A stretch of 64,000 nt of DNA from Mycobacterium sp. SVM_VP21 (GTDB taxonomy: Bacteria > Actinomycetota > Actinomycetes > Mycobacteriales > Mycobacteriaceae), in assembly GCA_024758765.1 (NCBI GenBank), contig CP101406.1, positions 3,100,001 through 3,164,000 on the forward strand, written 5' to 3'. Of this stretch, positions 49,651-58,770 are shown in pieces. The notes beneath the pieces are model-generated. The model was not told the DNA's origin, did not search any database, and saw nothing but the letters and a program-made list of their open reading frames with translations. Position 1 is the stretch's first letter. Each line of letters opens with the position of its first letter. The translations under genes and the position numbers were made by a program.

Positions 49651-50535
49651 TCAGAACAGACCGCCGAACAGTCCATCCCAGTCGATGCTGCCCAACAGCA
49701 GCGCAAGGTTGTCACCCTGAATCGCGTTGACGACCTCGTTGAACTCGTCTGGACCGAACCCAAGCAGGGTGGTCCAGTCGGTGTCCAGGATCGCCGGATC
49801 GAAGTGGCCGAGCAGGCTCTCTTGGGTATTGAAGCTGATCCCAAACAGCTCGTTGAACGCGGCCTCATTCTGCGCCAGCACCGTGTTGTTGACGCTGAAA
49901 ATCCAGTTCACGGCGTCGTTGAATTCGGGGTTGTCGCTGAACAGCCGCTCGGCGGCGGCCTGCTGCGCTGCGACAAGCGCACTGTTGAACTCCGCCTCCA
50001 TCGTGATGATGGCGGAGTTCATCGCCTGCTGCGCGTCCGGGATCGCCTGCAGGATGAGACCGATGCCGGTTGCCACATCGGCCGCAGCAATGTTGGCAAC
50101 CTGTCCTGCTCCGCCGCTGAACGCTCCGGCACCCGGGATCTCCGACCCACCCAAGTCCGGTATGAAAGCAGGCAACCCGAGCGGCAGATTCTGCGGGTCG
50201 AAGCTGCCCCCGGTCAGCTCGTTCAACGCGCTCTCATCCAGCTCGCCCCCGTGGAACGTCGAGCCGACTCCGTAGGCGCCGTCACCGCTTCCGAAGAGCA
50301 GAGACCCTAGGTTGATCTCCTGGGCGTCGCCGCCGGCGCCGACGATGTCCGGCCGGACGTGATTTTCGATGACGTCCAGGCCCGGGCTCACGTCGACGTT
50401 TGCCGCAGCCAGGTCGACGTCGCGGATTTGTACGTCCGGCAAGGCCGGGGTCATCGACGTCAGCACTGCGACCAGACTTCCGACGCCAAGAGCTGCGGCC
50501 GCGACGGTGGCGCAGCGGTGAGCGAGGTGTTCCAT
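49651..50535 (-). CDS. Exported protein of unknown function (mycobacterial-type)
   Basis: The 294-residue protein has a signal peptide (about 1-30; AAAALGVGSLVAVLTSM), an Asp/Val-rich stretch, and a Gly/Ser/Ala-rich middle. A helical region follows (about 165-235, rich in Ala/Gln, NIAAADVATGIGLILQAI) and then a C-terminal FNEVVNAIQGDNLALLLGSIDW repeat-like end. ATG 50535 is chosen because AGGGGG precedes it; the frame extends 23 codons upstream without a signal. No family is recognised. It occupies the region where PE11/PPE17 lie in M. tuberculosis. Confidence 0.75.
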   Translation of the reverse strand: MEHLAHRCATVAAAALGVGSLVAVLTSMTPALPDVQIRDVDLAAANVDVSPGLDVIENHVRPDIVGAGGDAQEINLGSLLFGSGDGAYGVGSTFHGGELDESALNELTGGSFDPQNLPLGLPAFIPDLGGSEIPGAGAFSGGAGQVANIAAADVATGIGLILQAIPDAQQAMNSAIITMEAEFNSALVAAQQAAAERLFSDNPEFNDAVNWIFSVNNTVLAQNEAAFNELFGISFNTQESLLGHFDPAILDTDWTTLLGFGPDEFNEVVNAIQGDNLALLLGSIDWDGLFGGLF

Positions 50536-50694
50536 TGACAAATCCCCCTCCGACGAGTCCAGCGCAGGTTTGCTTAATCCTACCCAAGAATTGCCTGTGC
50601 GCAAGACTCCGTTAATGCCGATTCCCGCTAGCGTCCACCTGTTGCTCCCCCGTGGACCACCAGCCTGGGCAAGCCTAACGCCTGGGGTACACGG

Positions 50695-52602
50695 CTAGGG
50701 CAACTTGACCCAGTTTCCGGCCTCGCCGACGATGCCCACCGGTACCGCCCCGGTCAGGCTGACGTTGGTCACGCTCGGACCGACGGCCACGATCGTGGTG
50801 TCCTGCAGGATCGGCAGCACCGTCGCCATATTCCAGAGCCGGGGTTCAACGGAGGCGATCACGTCGCCGATGGACTTGCTGCCATCGATGGCCGCATCGA
50901 TCTCGCCCTGGATGGCATGGTCGCAGACGCCGGTGATGTTCGACGGAGCCTGTATCAGCGCCCCGGGCGCGGCGTAGCGGGGTGGAATCTTCGAGGTAGT
51001 GGTGGCCGGTGCCGGCGCGGGCGTCGGCAACTGCGAGGCCGGAGTCGCCGGTGGCCCCGGCACCGGGCTGACCGAGGCGGGCACGGTCGTGGGTGCCAAG
51101 GCACCGCAGCCGTAGCGCGAAGCCAGCAGCGTCGCCAGGTCGCCGCCGGCCTGCTGCCAGCCGACGATCGCATCGACCTGGTGGGTGACCAGGGCTTCCC
51201 GGTAGAGCTTCACCGGGTCCAGCGCCAGGACCGTGGCGGCTACACCGACGTTGCGCAATTGGTCGGCAGCGGTGTTGGCCACGGCCTGCGAGGTCGGGTC
51301 GTTGGCCGCCACCCCGATGACCAGCGACAGCTGTTCCCCGCCCTTGCTGATCCGCCCCCGGGTGATCTCCGGCGGGTGTGGCACACCGGTGGCGGAGCCG
51401 GCCGGGGGAACCAGCGCGGACGGCGGCGCATCCTTTTCGACTCGGTAGCCGGCCGCTTGCAACAGCGCCAGCGCGGCCGATTCGGTCATCGCCGGCGGTG
51501 CGGTCGGCACATAGCCGGGGTCGCTGGGAGTGCGGATCTGGGCCTGGTCCAAGGTGACGGTGTTGTCGCTGCCGGCGCCCACCGTGGCCAGCAGGCCGAC
51601 GTCGAGCAGTCCCAGAATGGCGCGGCGAACCCGCACATCGGCCAACTTGGGTTCCGCTGCCCGCAGCGCGAGCTGCATGATTCGGGGCGTGACCACCCGG
51701 GTGGTCTGTACCCCGGGGATCACCGACAGCTGCGCGAACGCCGCCGAGCCGCCGTGCACCTGAGCCACCTGGGTGTCCCCGTTGCGGATCGAGTCGGCCA
51801 GCGCCGCCGCTGACCCGGCGCGGCGGAACAAGACCAGGTCCGGCTTGGCCGGCGGGCCCCAGTAGCGGTCGTTGCGGGCGAGCAAGATCGCGTCGCGCTG
51901 CGGGTCGATGTTCTCCACCCGGAACTGACCACCGGTGACCGGCAGGGCCCGGGCCAGGCCTGCTGGGAATCCGCCCGGCACGTCCTTGACGATGTGCGCC
52001 GGAACGATGTTGTTGAACAGTTCCCGCCACGCCGGGTAAGGCTTGGCGAAAGTGACCACCACCTGCTTGCCGCCTTCGACGGAATGCACACCGGTGATCA
52101 GGTCATAGCCCGCCGGGTCGACGACGCCGGGCTGGGTGACCATCTGCTGCCACAGGTACCAGAAGTCGTCGGCGGCGATCGGCGCGTTGTCGGTCCAGGA
52201 CGCCTCGGGCCGGATCCGGTAGGTGACGGTGAACGGCGCCTCGGAAGTCACGGTGGCCGACACCAACAGCGTCGGGTCCATCTCCCACCGCGAGCCGGTA
52301 GGCGTACTGGAGTCCGGGACGGGCCGAAACGCGCTGGGCAGCACCAGCGCGCTGATCGCCGCGGTGACCGCCGACAGGTCCGAACGCAGGTGGGGATTGA
52401 AGCCGGCCCCGATGGAATCGATGCCCATGATGATCTGGCTGATTCGCGGAGGCGGCGGCGCTGCGCTCTTCGGCGTCTCGGTGCTCTGCGGCGCCGGCGG
52501 CGGGTTCACCGTGCACCCCGACATCGCCTGCGTCAGTACCAGCATCGTTGCCGAAACCAGTGCCCCCGCCGTGACATGGGCGCGGCGGGCTGGTCTCGGC
52601 AC
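50695..52602 (-). CDS. lpqW: Lipoprotein LpqW, regulator of lipoarabinomannan biosynthesis
   Basis: The 635-residue protein is an extracytoplasmic oligopeptide-binding (SBP_bac_5) fold with a lipobox-like MSGC at Cys30. A Pro-rich linker follows (to about residue 55), then the binding domain with [18 protein letters not shown] and [19 protein letters not shown]. It corresponds to Rv1166. LpqW controls the PIM/LAM branch point, in part through PimE and MptA. The lipobox has Met at -3, unusual but seen. GTG 52602 is chosen; GTG 52608 is nearly equivalent. Confidence 0.93.
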   Translation of the reverse strand: MPRPARRAHVTAGALVSATMLVLTQAMSGCTVNPPPAPQSTETPKSAAPPPPRISQIIMGIDSIGAGFNPHLRSDLSAVTAAISALVLPSAFRPVPDSSTPTGSRWEMDPTLLVSATVTSEAPFTVTYRIRPEASWTDNAPIAADDFWYLWQQMVTQPGVVDPAGYDLITGVHSVEGGKQVVVTFAKPYPAWRELFNNIVPAHIVKDVPGGFPAGLARALPVTGGQFRVENIDPQRDAILLARNDRYWGPPAKPDLVLFRRAGSAAALADSIRNGDTQVAQVHGGSAAFAQLSVIPGVQTTRVVTPRIMQLALRAAEPKLADVRVRRAILGLLDVGLLATVGAGSDNTVTLDQAQIRTPSDPGYVPTAPPAMTESAALALLQAAGYRVEKDAPPSALVPPAGSATGVPHPPEITRGRISKGGEQLSLVIGVAANDPTSQAVANTAADQLRNVGVAATVLALDPVKLYREALVTHQVDAIVGWQQAGGDLATLLASRYGCGALAPTTVPASVSPVPGPPATPASQLPTPAPAPATTTSKIPPRYAAPGALIQAPSNITGVCDHAIQGEIDAAIDGSKSIGDVIASVEPRLWNMATVLPILQDTTIVAVGPSVTNVSLTGAVPVGIVGEAGNWVKLP

Positions 52603-52625
52603 GGCCACCAGGGTATCCGGGCGGT

Positions 52626-52674
52626 GATTTCGGCGCGAAAACCGTCGCCTCGCGGGCAGAACCGCGCCCAAATC
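52626..52674. repeat. GATTTCGGCGCG inverted repeat between typA and lpqW
   Basis: GATTTCGGCGCG (52626-52637) pairs with CGCGCCCAAATC (52663-52674), one mismatch, over a 25-nt loop that contains CGGGCA. The core is shared with the fadH-fbiC hairpin. It starts at the typA stop and ends before the lpqW start. Confidence 0.7.
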
Positions 52675-54557
52675 TAGAGGTTCTTGGCTCGCGAACGCGC
52701 CCGCGCCCGCAGCGTCGAGTCCAGTTCGACCTTGCGGACCCGCACCACCTCGGGGGTGACCTCGACGCACTCGTCGGCGGCGCAGAACTCCATCGCCTGC
52801 TCCAGATCGAGCTCGATCGGACGGGCCAGCGTCTCCATCACATCGGCCGTCGACGACCGCATGTTGGTGAGCTTCTTCTCTTTGGTGACATTGATGTCGA
52901 GGTCTTCGGCCCGAGGATTGATCCCCACCACCATGCCTTGGTAGGTGTCCTGGCCCGGCTCGACGAAGAACTGCCCGCGGTCGGCCAACTGGATCAGGGC
53001 GAACGGGGTGATGGACCCGGCCCGGTCGGAGACCAGTGACCCGGTGTGGCGGGCGCGGATCTCACCGGCCCACGGCTGGTAGCCCTCGAACACCGCATTG
53101 GCGATGCCGGTGCCGCGTGTTTCGGTGAGAAAGTCTGTGCGCCAACCGATCAGGCCACGGCTGGGGATGATGAACTCCATCCGCACCCAGCCGGTGGTGT
53201 GGTTGGCCATCTCGGTCATCCGGCCCTTACGTGCCGCCGCCAGCTGGGTGATGGCGCCGACGTATTCCTCGGGGCAGTCGACAGTGAGATGTTCGAACGG
53301 CTCGTGCACCTTGCCGTCGACCTTGCGCGTCACCACTTGCGGCTTGCCGACGGTCAGCTCGAAGCCCTCCCGGCGCATCTGCTCGACCAGGATGGCCAGC
53401 GCCAGCTCGCCACGGCCCTGCACCTCCCAGGCGTCCGGCCGGCCGATGTCGACCACCCGGACCGAGACGTTGCCGATCAGCTCGGTGTCCAGGCGGGTCT
53501 TCACCATGCGGGCGGTCAGCTTGTGGCCGGAGACCTTGCCCGCCAGCGGCGAGGTGTTGGTGCCGATCGTCACCGAGATCGCCGGCTCGTCGACGGTGAT
53601 GCGCGGCAGCGCGACCGGAGAGGCCAGATCGGCCAGGGTGTCACCGATCATGATGTCGGGAATGCCGGCGACCGCCACGATATCTCCGGCCGCCGCTTCC
53701 TCCGTCGCGGTGCGCTCAACACCCTCGGTGACCAGCAGCTCGGTGATCTTGGCCGTGGTGGTCACCGGTTCCCCGTCGACCTCCCGCATCCAGGCGACCT
53801 GCTGGCCCTTGCGGATGCGACCGTTGTAGACCCGGATCAGCGCGAGCCGGCCCAGGAACGGCGATGCGTCGAGGTTGGTCACCAACGCCTGCAACGGCGC
53901 CTCCGGGTCACCCGACGGCGCCGGTACGTGCTCGAGCAGCACGTCGAACAGCGGGTCCAGATTCTCGCCGTCCGGGATCTGACCGTCGGCGGGCGCGGTG
54001 GTGCTGGCCACGCCAGCCCGTCCGGAGGCGTACAGCGTGGGCAATCCCAGGGCGTGCTCGGCGGCGGCCTGCGCCTCGTCGTCGAGGTCGCTGGCTACGT
54101 CGAGCAGCAGGTCGTGGCTCGCGTCGACCACCTCGGCAATGCGGGCATCGGGCCGGTCGGTCTTGTTGACCACCAAGATCACCGGCAGGTGCGCGGCCAG
54201 CGCCTTGCGCAGCACGAACCGGGTCTGCGGCAGCGGCCCCTCGGACGCGTCGACCAGCAGGACCACGCCGTCGACCATGGACAGCCCGCGCTCCACCTCG
54301 CCGCCGAAGTCGGCGTGGCCCGGGGTGTCGATCACGTTGATGACGGTGACGGTTCCATCGGCGTGGTGGCGGTGCACGGCCGTGTTCTTGGCCAGGATCG
54401 TGATGCCCTTTTCCCGCTCCAGATCCCCGGAGTCCATGACGCGCTCTTGCGCCTCACCGCGTTCCTGCAGGGCGCCCGACTGGCGGAGCATGGCGTCGAC
54501 CAGAGTCGTCTTGCCGTGGTCTACGTGCGCGACGATGGCGACGTTACGAAAGTTCAC
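52674..54557 (-). CDS. typA: Ribosome-associated translational GTPase BipA/TypA
   Basis: The 627-residue EF-G-like GTPase begins with [18 protein letters not shown] (G1), followed by [16 protein letters not shown] (G3) and VNKTDRPDA (G4), and ends with the BipA-specific C-terminal domain ([18 protein letters not shown]). TypA acts on the ribosome under stress and in 50S assembly. It corresponds to Rv1165. GTG 54557 is the family start; the frame runs seven codons further. The lpqW gene follows 71 bp downstream. Confidence 0.96.
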   Translation of the reverse strand: MNFRNVAIVAHVDHGKTTLVDAMLRQSGALQERGEAQERVMDSGDLEREKGITILAKNTAVHRHHADGTVTVINVIDTPGHADFGGEVERGLSMVDGVVLLVDASEGPLPQTRFVLRKALAAHLPVILVVNKTDRPDARIAEVVDASHDLLLDVASDLDDEAQAAAEHALGLPTLYASGRAGVASTTAPADGQIPDGENLDPLFDVLLEHVPAPSGDPEAPLQALVTNLDASPFLGRLALIRVYNGRIRKGQQVAWMREVDGEPVTTTAKITELLVTEGVERTATEEAAAGDIVAVAGIPDIMIGDTLADLASPVALPRITVDEPAISVTIGTNTSPLAGKVSGHKLTARMVKTRLDTELIGNVSVRVVDIGRPDAWEVQGRGELALAILVEQMRREGFELTVGKPQVVTRKVDGKVHEPFEHLTVDCPEEYVGAITQLAAARKGRMTEMANHTTGWVRMEFIIPSRGLIGWRTDFLTETRGTGIANAVFEGYQPWAGEIRARHTGSLVSDRAGSITPFALIQLADRGQFFVEPGQDTYQGMVVGINPRAEDLDINVTKEKKLTNMRSSTADVMETLARPIELDLEQAMEFCAADECVEVTPEVVRVRKVELDSTLRARARSRAKNL

Positions 54558-54608
54558 CGGGCGATTCTGCCAGCGCACCCTGTCAATCGCGAAAACGTGA
54601 AAGCCACG

Positions 54609-54998
54609 TCACAACCCGAAGGGCGACTCGGCGGAGAACCTCTCGAGTTCCTTGACGTGCAGTTCGGTCAGCGATTGCAGGCACTGCGCCGCCGTCTCGG
54701 TCAGCTGAAGCCGGATCACCCGCTGGTCGCCGGCGTCGCGGACCCGGGTGACCAGGCCGGCCGCTTCGGCGCGCTGGATCAGTTCTCCCGCACTGTGGTG
54801 GCGCAACAGCAGATAATCCGCGATGTCGCCGACCGTCGGCCCCCGCGAGTCACCGTGGCCGCGCACCGCCAACAACAACTGGTGCTGCGCGGGGGTGAGT
54901 CCAGCCGCTTGCGCCTGGTCGGCGCTCCACCGCTCGAAGCGCCGCAACCGCGTGCGGAACGCAAGCAGTCGCGAATAGACGTCGTCAGGCAGTGGCAC
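54609..54998 (-). CDS. MarR family transcriptional regulator
   Basis: The 129-residue protein has the MarR winged helix (TPAQHQLLLAVRGHG, then VGDIADYLLLRHHSAGELIQRAE and the wing VTRVRDAGDQRVIRLQLT). It lies between RidA and typA on the same strand. A ligand is not deducible; RidA and the nar operon are the nearest candidate targets. Confidence 0.88.
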   Translation of the reverse strand: MPLPDDVYSRLLAFRTRLRRFERWSADQAQAAGLTPAQHQLLLAVRGHGDSRGPTVGDIADYLLLRHHSAGELIQRAEAAGLVTRVRDAGDQRVIRLQLTETAAQCLQSLTELHVKELERFSAESPFGL

Positions 54999-55037
54999 GT
55001 CTGTAACTTTATGCCGAGCCCCGCCGGCGTGCGCAGG

Positions 55038-55421
55038 TCAGCTCAGCTGTGCGGTGATCCGGATTTCAACTACCGCCCCCGGGATGGCCAGTTCGGAGAT
55101 CCCGACGGCTGTCCACGCGGGATAGGGGGCGGACACGTAAGTGTCCTTGACCGCGATGAAATTCTCCATTTGAGCGGTGAGACCAACGTGGTAGGTGGTC
55201 ATCTCCGTGACGTCGGCGAAGGTGAGCCCCACCTCGCCGAGCAGACCGCGCAGATTGTCGAACGCCAGGGTGATCTGCTCAGTGGGGTCCTCCGGCACCG
55301 ACAGGTCAGGCCGGATGCCGATCATGCCCGAGCAGCGCAGCTGATCTCCGACGATGACGGCCGGCGCGTAGTGAAAGTTGGCGTAGATCGGCTTCATCCA
55401 CTCGGGAATCACGACCTTCAT
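55038..55421 (-). CDS. RidA/YjgF family reactive enamine/imine deaminase
   Basis: The 127-residue protein has the YjgF fold signature: VGDQLRCSGMIGIRPD, NLRGLLGEVGLTFADVTEMTTY, YPAWTAVGISELAIPGAVVEIRIT. The usual active-site Arg is not in the canonical R-x-x position at the C-terminus that I can point to, but an EIRITA end is present. RidA hydrolyses 2-aminoacrylate-type intermediates. It starts 12 bp after the DUF732 stop, so it is in the narGHJI operon. Confidence 0.87.
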   Translation of the reverse strand: MKVVIPEWMKPIYANFHYAPAVIVGDQLRCSGMIGIRPDLSVPEDPTEQITLAFDNLRGLLGEVGLTFADVTEMTTYHVGLTAQMENFIAVKDTYVSAPYPAWTAVGISELAIPGAVVEIRITAQLS

Positions 55422-55433
55422 GGTTGCTCCGTC

Positions 55434-55751
55434 CTAGGTGCCGTTGCGCACCAGCTGATCGGGGCAGTACAACTGGGCGGCGATCCCCACGAACTGGGTT
55501 CCGTGCTCGGTCGTCAGGCCGGGGTTACGGGCCTTGAGACCCTCCAAGACGTCCGGGCTCGGTTTGCCCTCGGCGATCAAACCGCACACCAGTTTCGCGG
55601 TGATGATGGCCTGGTCAGCGTTGTTGTAGGTGATGCCGGCCGCCCGCAAGGACACCAGGAAAGTGGTGTCGGTTTCGGACGGATCGGCCTGCGCCGGCGC
55701 CGCGAAGCAGACACAGCCGAGCGCGCCGAGCAGCGCCGCGCGGAATCTCAC
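55434..55751 (-). CDS. Small secreted DUF732 protein coupled to narI
   Basis: The 105-residue protein has a signal peptide (about 1-22, ending APAQA) and the DUF732 core (FLVSLRAAGITYNNADQAIITAKLVCG, then LYCPDQ) with a Cys pair. The GTG at 55751 overlaps the narI stop as GTGA. DUF732 proteins are abundant in mycobacteria but their role is unknown; linkage to nitrate reductase may be functional. Confidence 0.88.
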   Translation of the reverse strand: MRFRAALLGALGCVCFAAPAQADPSETDTTFLVSLRAAGITYNNADQAIITAKLVCGLIAEGKPSPDVLEGLKARNPGLTTEHGTQFVGIAAQLYCPDQLVRNGT

Positions 55752-56497
55752 CAGCCCCTCCGTTGCGGTCGTGAACCCATCGGCTGATTCCTCCTAGCGA
55801 CGTCGCGGCTGCGGTAGACGATGTACGGCCGAAACAGATACCCGATCGGCGCGCTAAATGCGTGCACCAGACGAGTGAACGGCCACAGCGCGAACAAAGT
55901 CAACGCAATCATGACGTGAACCTGGAAATACAGCGGCGCCTGCAGCATCAGATCGCCCCGCGGATCGAGCGTAAAGATCGACCGGAACCAGACCGAGACC
56001 GTCTGCCGGTAGTCATGCGCCTCGCCGTACGCGGTGGTGCCCATCAGGGTGCAGCTCATCCCGACCACCAGCGCGCACACCAGCACCGCATACATCAGCT
56101 TGTCGCTGACACTGGTGGCCTTGAACACCGAGCGCTCGGTCCGACGCCGGTAGATCAGCAGTCCGACCCCGATCAGGGTGGCGATGCCGGCGGGCAGGCC
56201 CAGGATCAGCGCCTGTAGGTGATAGAGCCGATCGCTCATGCCCAGCGCTTCGGTCCACGACTCCGGGACGAAGAGCCCCATGATGTGCCCCGCGATCACC
56301 ACGAAGCTGCCGAAGTGGAACATCGGGCTGCCGATCCGCAGCAGCTTGGACTCATATAGCTGCGACGAGCGGGTGGTCCACCCGAACTTGTCGTACTTGT
56401 ATCGCCACCAGGTGGCGACGCCCGCGACGGCCAGCACGAAGTACGGCACGATGTCCCACCACAGCTCCGCGGGGCTGATCAGGGTGACGTCGGTCAT
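55748..56497 (-). CDS. narI: Respiratory nitrate reductase gamma subunit (cytochrome b)
   Basis: The 249-residue membrane protein has five helices with the NarI-type His residues (SFVVIAGHIMGLF, SDRLYHLQALILG, VHVMIALTLFALWPFTRLVHAF). It binds two b-hemes and passes electrons from menaquinol to NarH. It corresponds to Rv1164. It is coupled to narJ (ATGA) and to the DUF732 gene (GTGA). Confidence 0.95.
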   Translation of the reverse strand: MTDVTLISPAELWWDIVPYFVLAVAGVATWWRYKYDKFGWTTRSSQLYESKLLRIGSPMFHFGSFVVIAGHIMGLFVPESWTEALGMSDRLYHLQALILGLPAGIATLIGVGLLIYRRRTERSVFKATSVSDKLMYAVLVCALVVGMSCTLMGTTAYGEAHDYRQTVSVWFRSIFTLDPRGDLMLQAPLYFQVHVMIALTLFALWPFTRLVHAFSAPIGYLFRPYIVYRSRDVARRNQPMGSRPQRRGW

Positions 56498-57162
56498 CGG
56501 GTCGGCACCGTCGGCATCCCGAGCGAAACGGCTGCCGTGAAAGGTTGAAGCCCAACGGCTTCCGCCGGCGGCCCGGATGCCATCAGCTGACTCACGTCCT
56601 GCACCTCCTGATCGGTTGCCGCCGGGAGCGTCTCGCAGACTGCGCCCACGGCGAAGGCATACGGCGACCCCGCCTCGCTCAACGCACGGTGCAGGACATC
56701 GATCGGCGTGCGGTGCGCCAGCAGCAGCCGACGTCCGGCCTGCGGGTCCACCGTCGCGGCGAACTCCAGAACCACCGGCAGGTGGTCGGGGGCCTCGCCC
56801 ACCGGCGGCTCGGCGCCGGCCTCGCGGTAGGCGGTGGCGAAGGCCAGCATCTGCATCCCACGGTTGCGGGTGTCACCACCGGTCCAGTAGGTCAGAAACA
56901 TCGTCGAGCGCCGCCGCATGTCGAAGGTTTCGACGTAGTCGACGGCGGCGGTCATCTGGTCAGCTGCGCGCAGCGCGGCGACCGTGCGCCGCAACAGATT
57001 CGCCGCCGGCGCGTCGGCGTGGGCGAGCAGTGCCTCGACGGTGTCGAGCCGCTGGGGCAGTTGCTCGTCGGGGTAGGACAGCAGCAGCGACGCCGCCTGC
57101 CACACCGCCCGGTCGGCGGGCCCACCGGGCGGGCGTCGCAGGGAGTGAATGAATCGCTTCAC
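56494..57162 (-). CDS. narJ: Nitrate reductase molybdenum cofactor assembly chaperone
   Basis: The 222-residue soluble NarJ/DmsD-type chaperone has the helical core (AASLLLSYPDEQLPQRL, FDMRRRSTMFLTYWTGGDTRNRG). NarJ binds the NarG N-terminus and helps insert the cofactor before membrane attachment. It corresponds to Rv1163. Both ends use ATGA overlaps (with narH and narI). Confidence 0.93.
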   Translation of the reverse strand: MKRFIHSLRRPPGGPADRAVWQAASLLLSYPDEQLPQRLDTVEALLAHADAPAANLLRRTVAALRAADQMTAAVDYVETFDMRRRSTMFLTYWTGGDTRNRGMQMLAFATAYREAGAEPPVGEAPDHLPVVLEFAATVDPQAGRRLLLAHRTPIDVLHRALSEAGSPYAFAVGAVCETLPAATDQEVQDVSQLMASGPPAEAVGLQPFTAAVSLGMPTVPTR

Positions 57163-58766
57163 TGATGCTCCGGGAACATCTCCGGCACGGCCCGCTCGCC
57201 GCCACCCCAGTTGAGCAGGTTGGTCCGGCCCCGCGGCCGCTGCGCGTGCCCGTTCTCGACCAGATGGAACGACGTCTTCGCGACGTCATCCGCGCCCACA
57301 AAAGGATCCTCCTCATACCCCTGCGGTCCGCCGGTGATCGAGCAACCCAGGTGTTCGAGGTCGTGTGCCTGCTGGCTGTAGGCGGTGGGAATCACATAAC
57401 GCTCTTCGTATTTCGCGATCGCGAGCAGGCGGTACATGTTGTACATCTGTTCCTCGGTCATACCGACCGAGGCGGGTATGTGCGGCTGGGTCTCGCGGCC
57501 CAGGCTGATGTCGCGCATGTAGGAGCGCATCGCCGCCAGCCGACGCAACACATCCTCGATCACGCCGGTGTCGCCGGCGGTGAACAGCTCGGCGAGATAG
57601 GCCATCGGGATACGCAGCGCGGAAAGCGCCCCGAATAGGTTGCCCAGGTCTTCGCCGTCGTGCCCGTCCCGGCTGACGGCATCGACCACCGGAGACAGCG
57701 GCGGGATGTACCAGACCATCGGCATGGTCCGGTACTCCGGATGCAGCGGCAACGCCACCTTGTAGGTGTTGATCAGCGCGTAGATCGGCGAACGCTGCGC
57801 GGCCTCAATCCAAGCATCCGAGATCCCCTCGGCGCGTGCGCCCGCGATCACCTGCGGGTCGGTCGGGTCCAGGAACACCCCGCACTGCGCCTCGTACAAG
57901 TCGGTGTCATTGTCGATCGAAGCCGCCTCAAGCACCTTGTCGGCGTCGTAGAGCACCAGGCCGATGTAGCGCAGCCGGCCCACGCAGGTCTCCGAGCACA
58001 CCGTTGGCAAGCCGACTTCGATACGCGGGTAACAGAAATGGCATTTCTCGGCCTTGCCGGTCTTGTGGTTGAAGTACACCTTCTTGTACGGACATCCCGA
58101 CACGCACAGCCGCCAACCACGACAGCGGTCCTGGTCGACCAGCACGATGCCGTCTTCTTCACGCTTGTAGATGGCCCCGGTCGGGCACGACGCCACGCAC
58201 GACGGATTCAGGCAGTGCTCACAGATCCGCGGCAGGTAGAACATGAAGGTCTCTTCGAACTCGCTTTTGACCTGGTCACTGACCTTCGCCAGGATCGGGT
58301 CGTTGACCAGGGTCTCCGGTGCCCCAGCGAGATTGTCGTCCCAGTTGGGCCCCCACTCGATCTTCATCGGTTCGCCGGTGATCGAACTCTTCGGCGCCGC
58401 AACCGGAATGGTGTCGCCCAGCGGCGCAGCGGTCAGGTTCTCGTAGTCGTAGGTCCACGGCTCGTAGTAGTCCTTCAAGCCAGGCAGGTTGGGGTTGGCG
58501 AAGATGTTCAGCAGCTTGTGCAGGCGCCCGCCGGCCAGCAGACGCAGCCGACCCTTCTTGTCCAGCGTCCAACCGCCCTTCCAGCGGCTCTGGTCTTCGT
58601 AGGTCCGCGGGTATCCGCCGCCGGGCCGGGTTTCGACATTGTTGAACCAGACGTACTCGGTGCCCTCGCGGTTGGTCCAGGCCTGCTTGCAGGTCACCGA
58701 GCAGGTATGGCACCCAATGCATTTGTCCAGGTTCATCACCATGGCCATCTGCGCCATTACTTTCAT
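57159..58766 (-). CDS. narH: Respiratory nitrate reductase beta subunit (iron-sulfur)
   Basis: The 535-residue protein contains four cysteine clusters: CIGCHTCSVTCKQAW at residue 16, CEHCLNPSCVASCP, CRGWRLCVSGCP and CHFCYPRIEVGLPTVCSETC. The Trp in CRGW marks the [3Fe-4S] site as in E. coli NarH, with three [4Fe-4S] sites elsewhere. It links NarI hemes to the NarG molybdenum site. It corresponds to Rv1162. It starts 4 bp after narG. Confidence 0.96.
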   Translation of the reverse strand: MKVMAQMAMVMNLDKCIGCHTCSVTCKQAWTNREGTEYVWFNNVETRPGGGYPRTYEDQSRWKGGWTLDKKGRLRLLAGGRLHKLLNIFANPNLPGLKDYYEPWTYDYENLTAAPLGDTIPVAAPKSSITGEPMKIEWGPNWDDNLAGAPETLVNDPILAKVSDQVKSEFEETFMFYLPRICEHCLNPSCVASCPTGAIYKREEDGIVLVDQDRCRGWRLCVSGCPYKKVYFNHKTGKAEKCHFCYPRIEVGLPTVCSETCVGRLRYIGLVLYDADKVLEAASIDNDTDLYEAQCGVFLDPTDPQVIAGARAEGISDAWIEAAQRSPIYALINTYKVALPLHPEYRTMPMVWYIPPLSPVVDAVSRDGHDGEDLGNLFGALSALRIPMAYLAELFTAGDTGVIEDVLRRLAAMRSYMRDISLGRETQPHIPASVGMTEEQMYNMYRLLAIAKYEERYVIPTAYSQQAHDLEHLGCSITGGPQGYEEDPFVGADDVAKTSFHLVENGHAQRPRGRTNLLNWGGGERAVPEMFPEHQ

Positions 58767-58770
58767 CGCT

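Noticed and set aside
53046..55787. Very long open frame (about 900 codons) antisense to typA and its neighbours
   Set aside because: It runs opposite to several well-conserved genes and has no recognisable domain; it is an artefact of high GC and codon-position bias.
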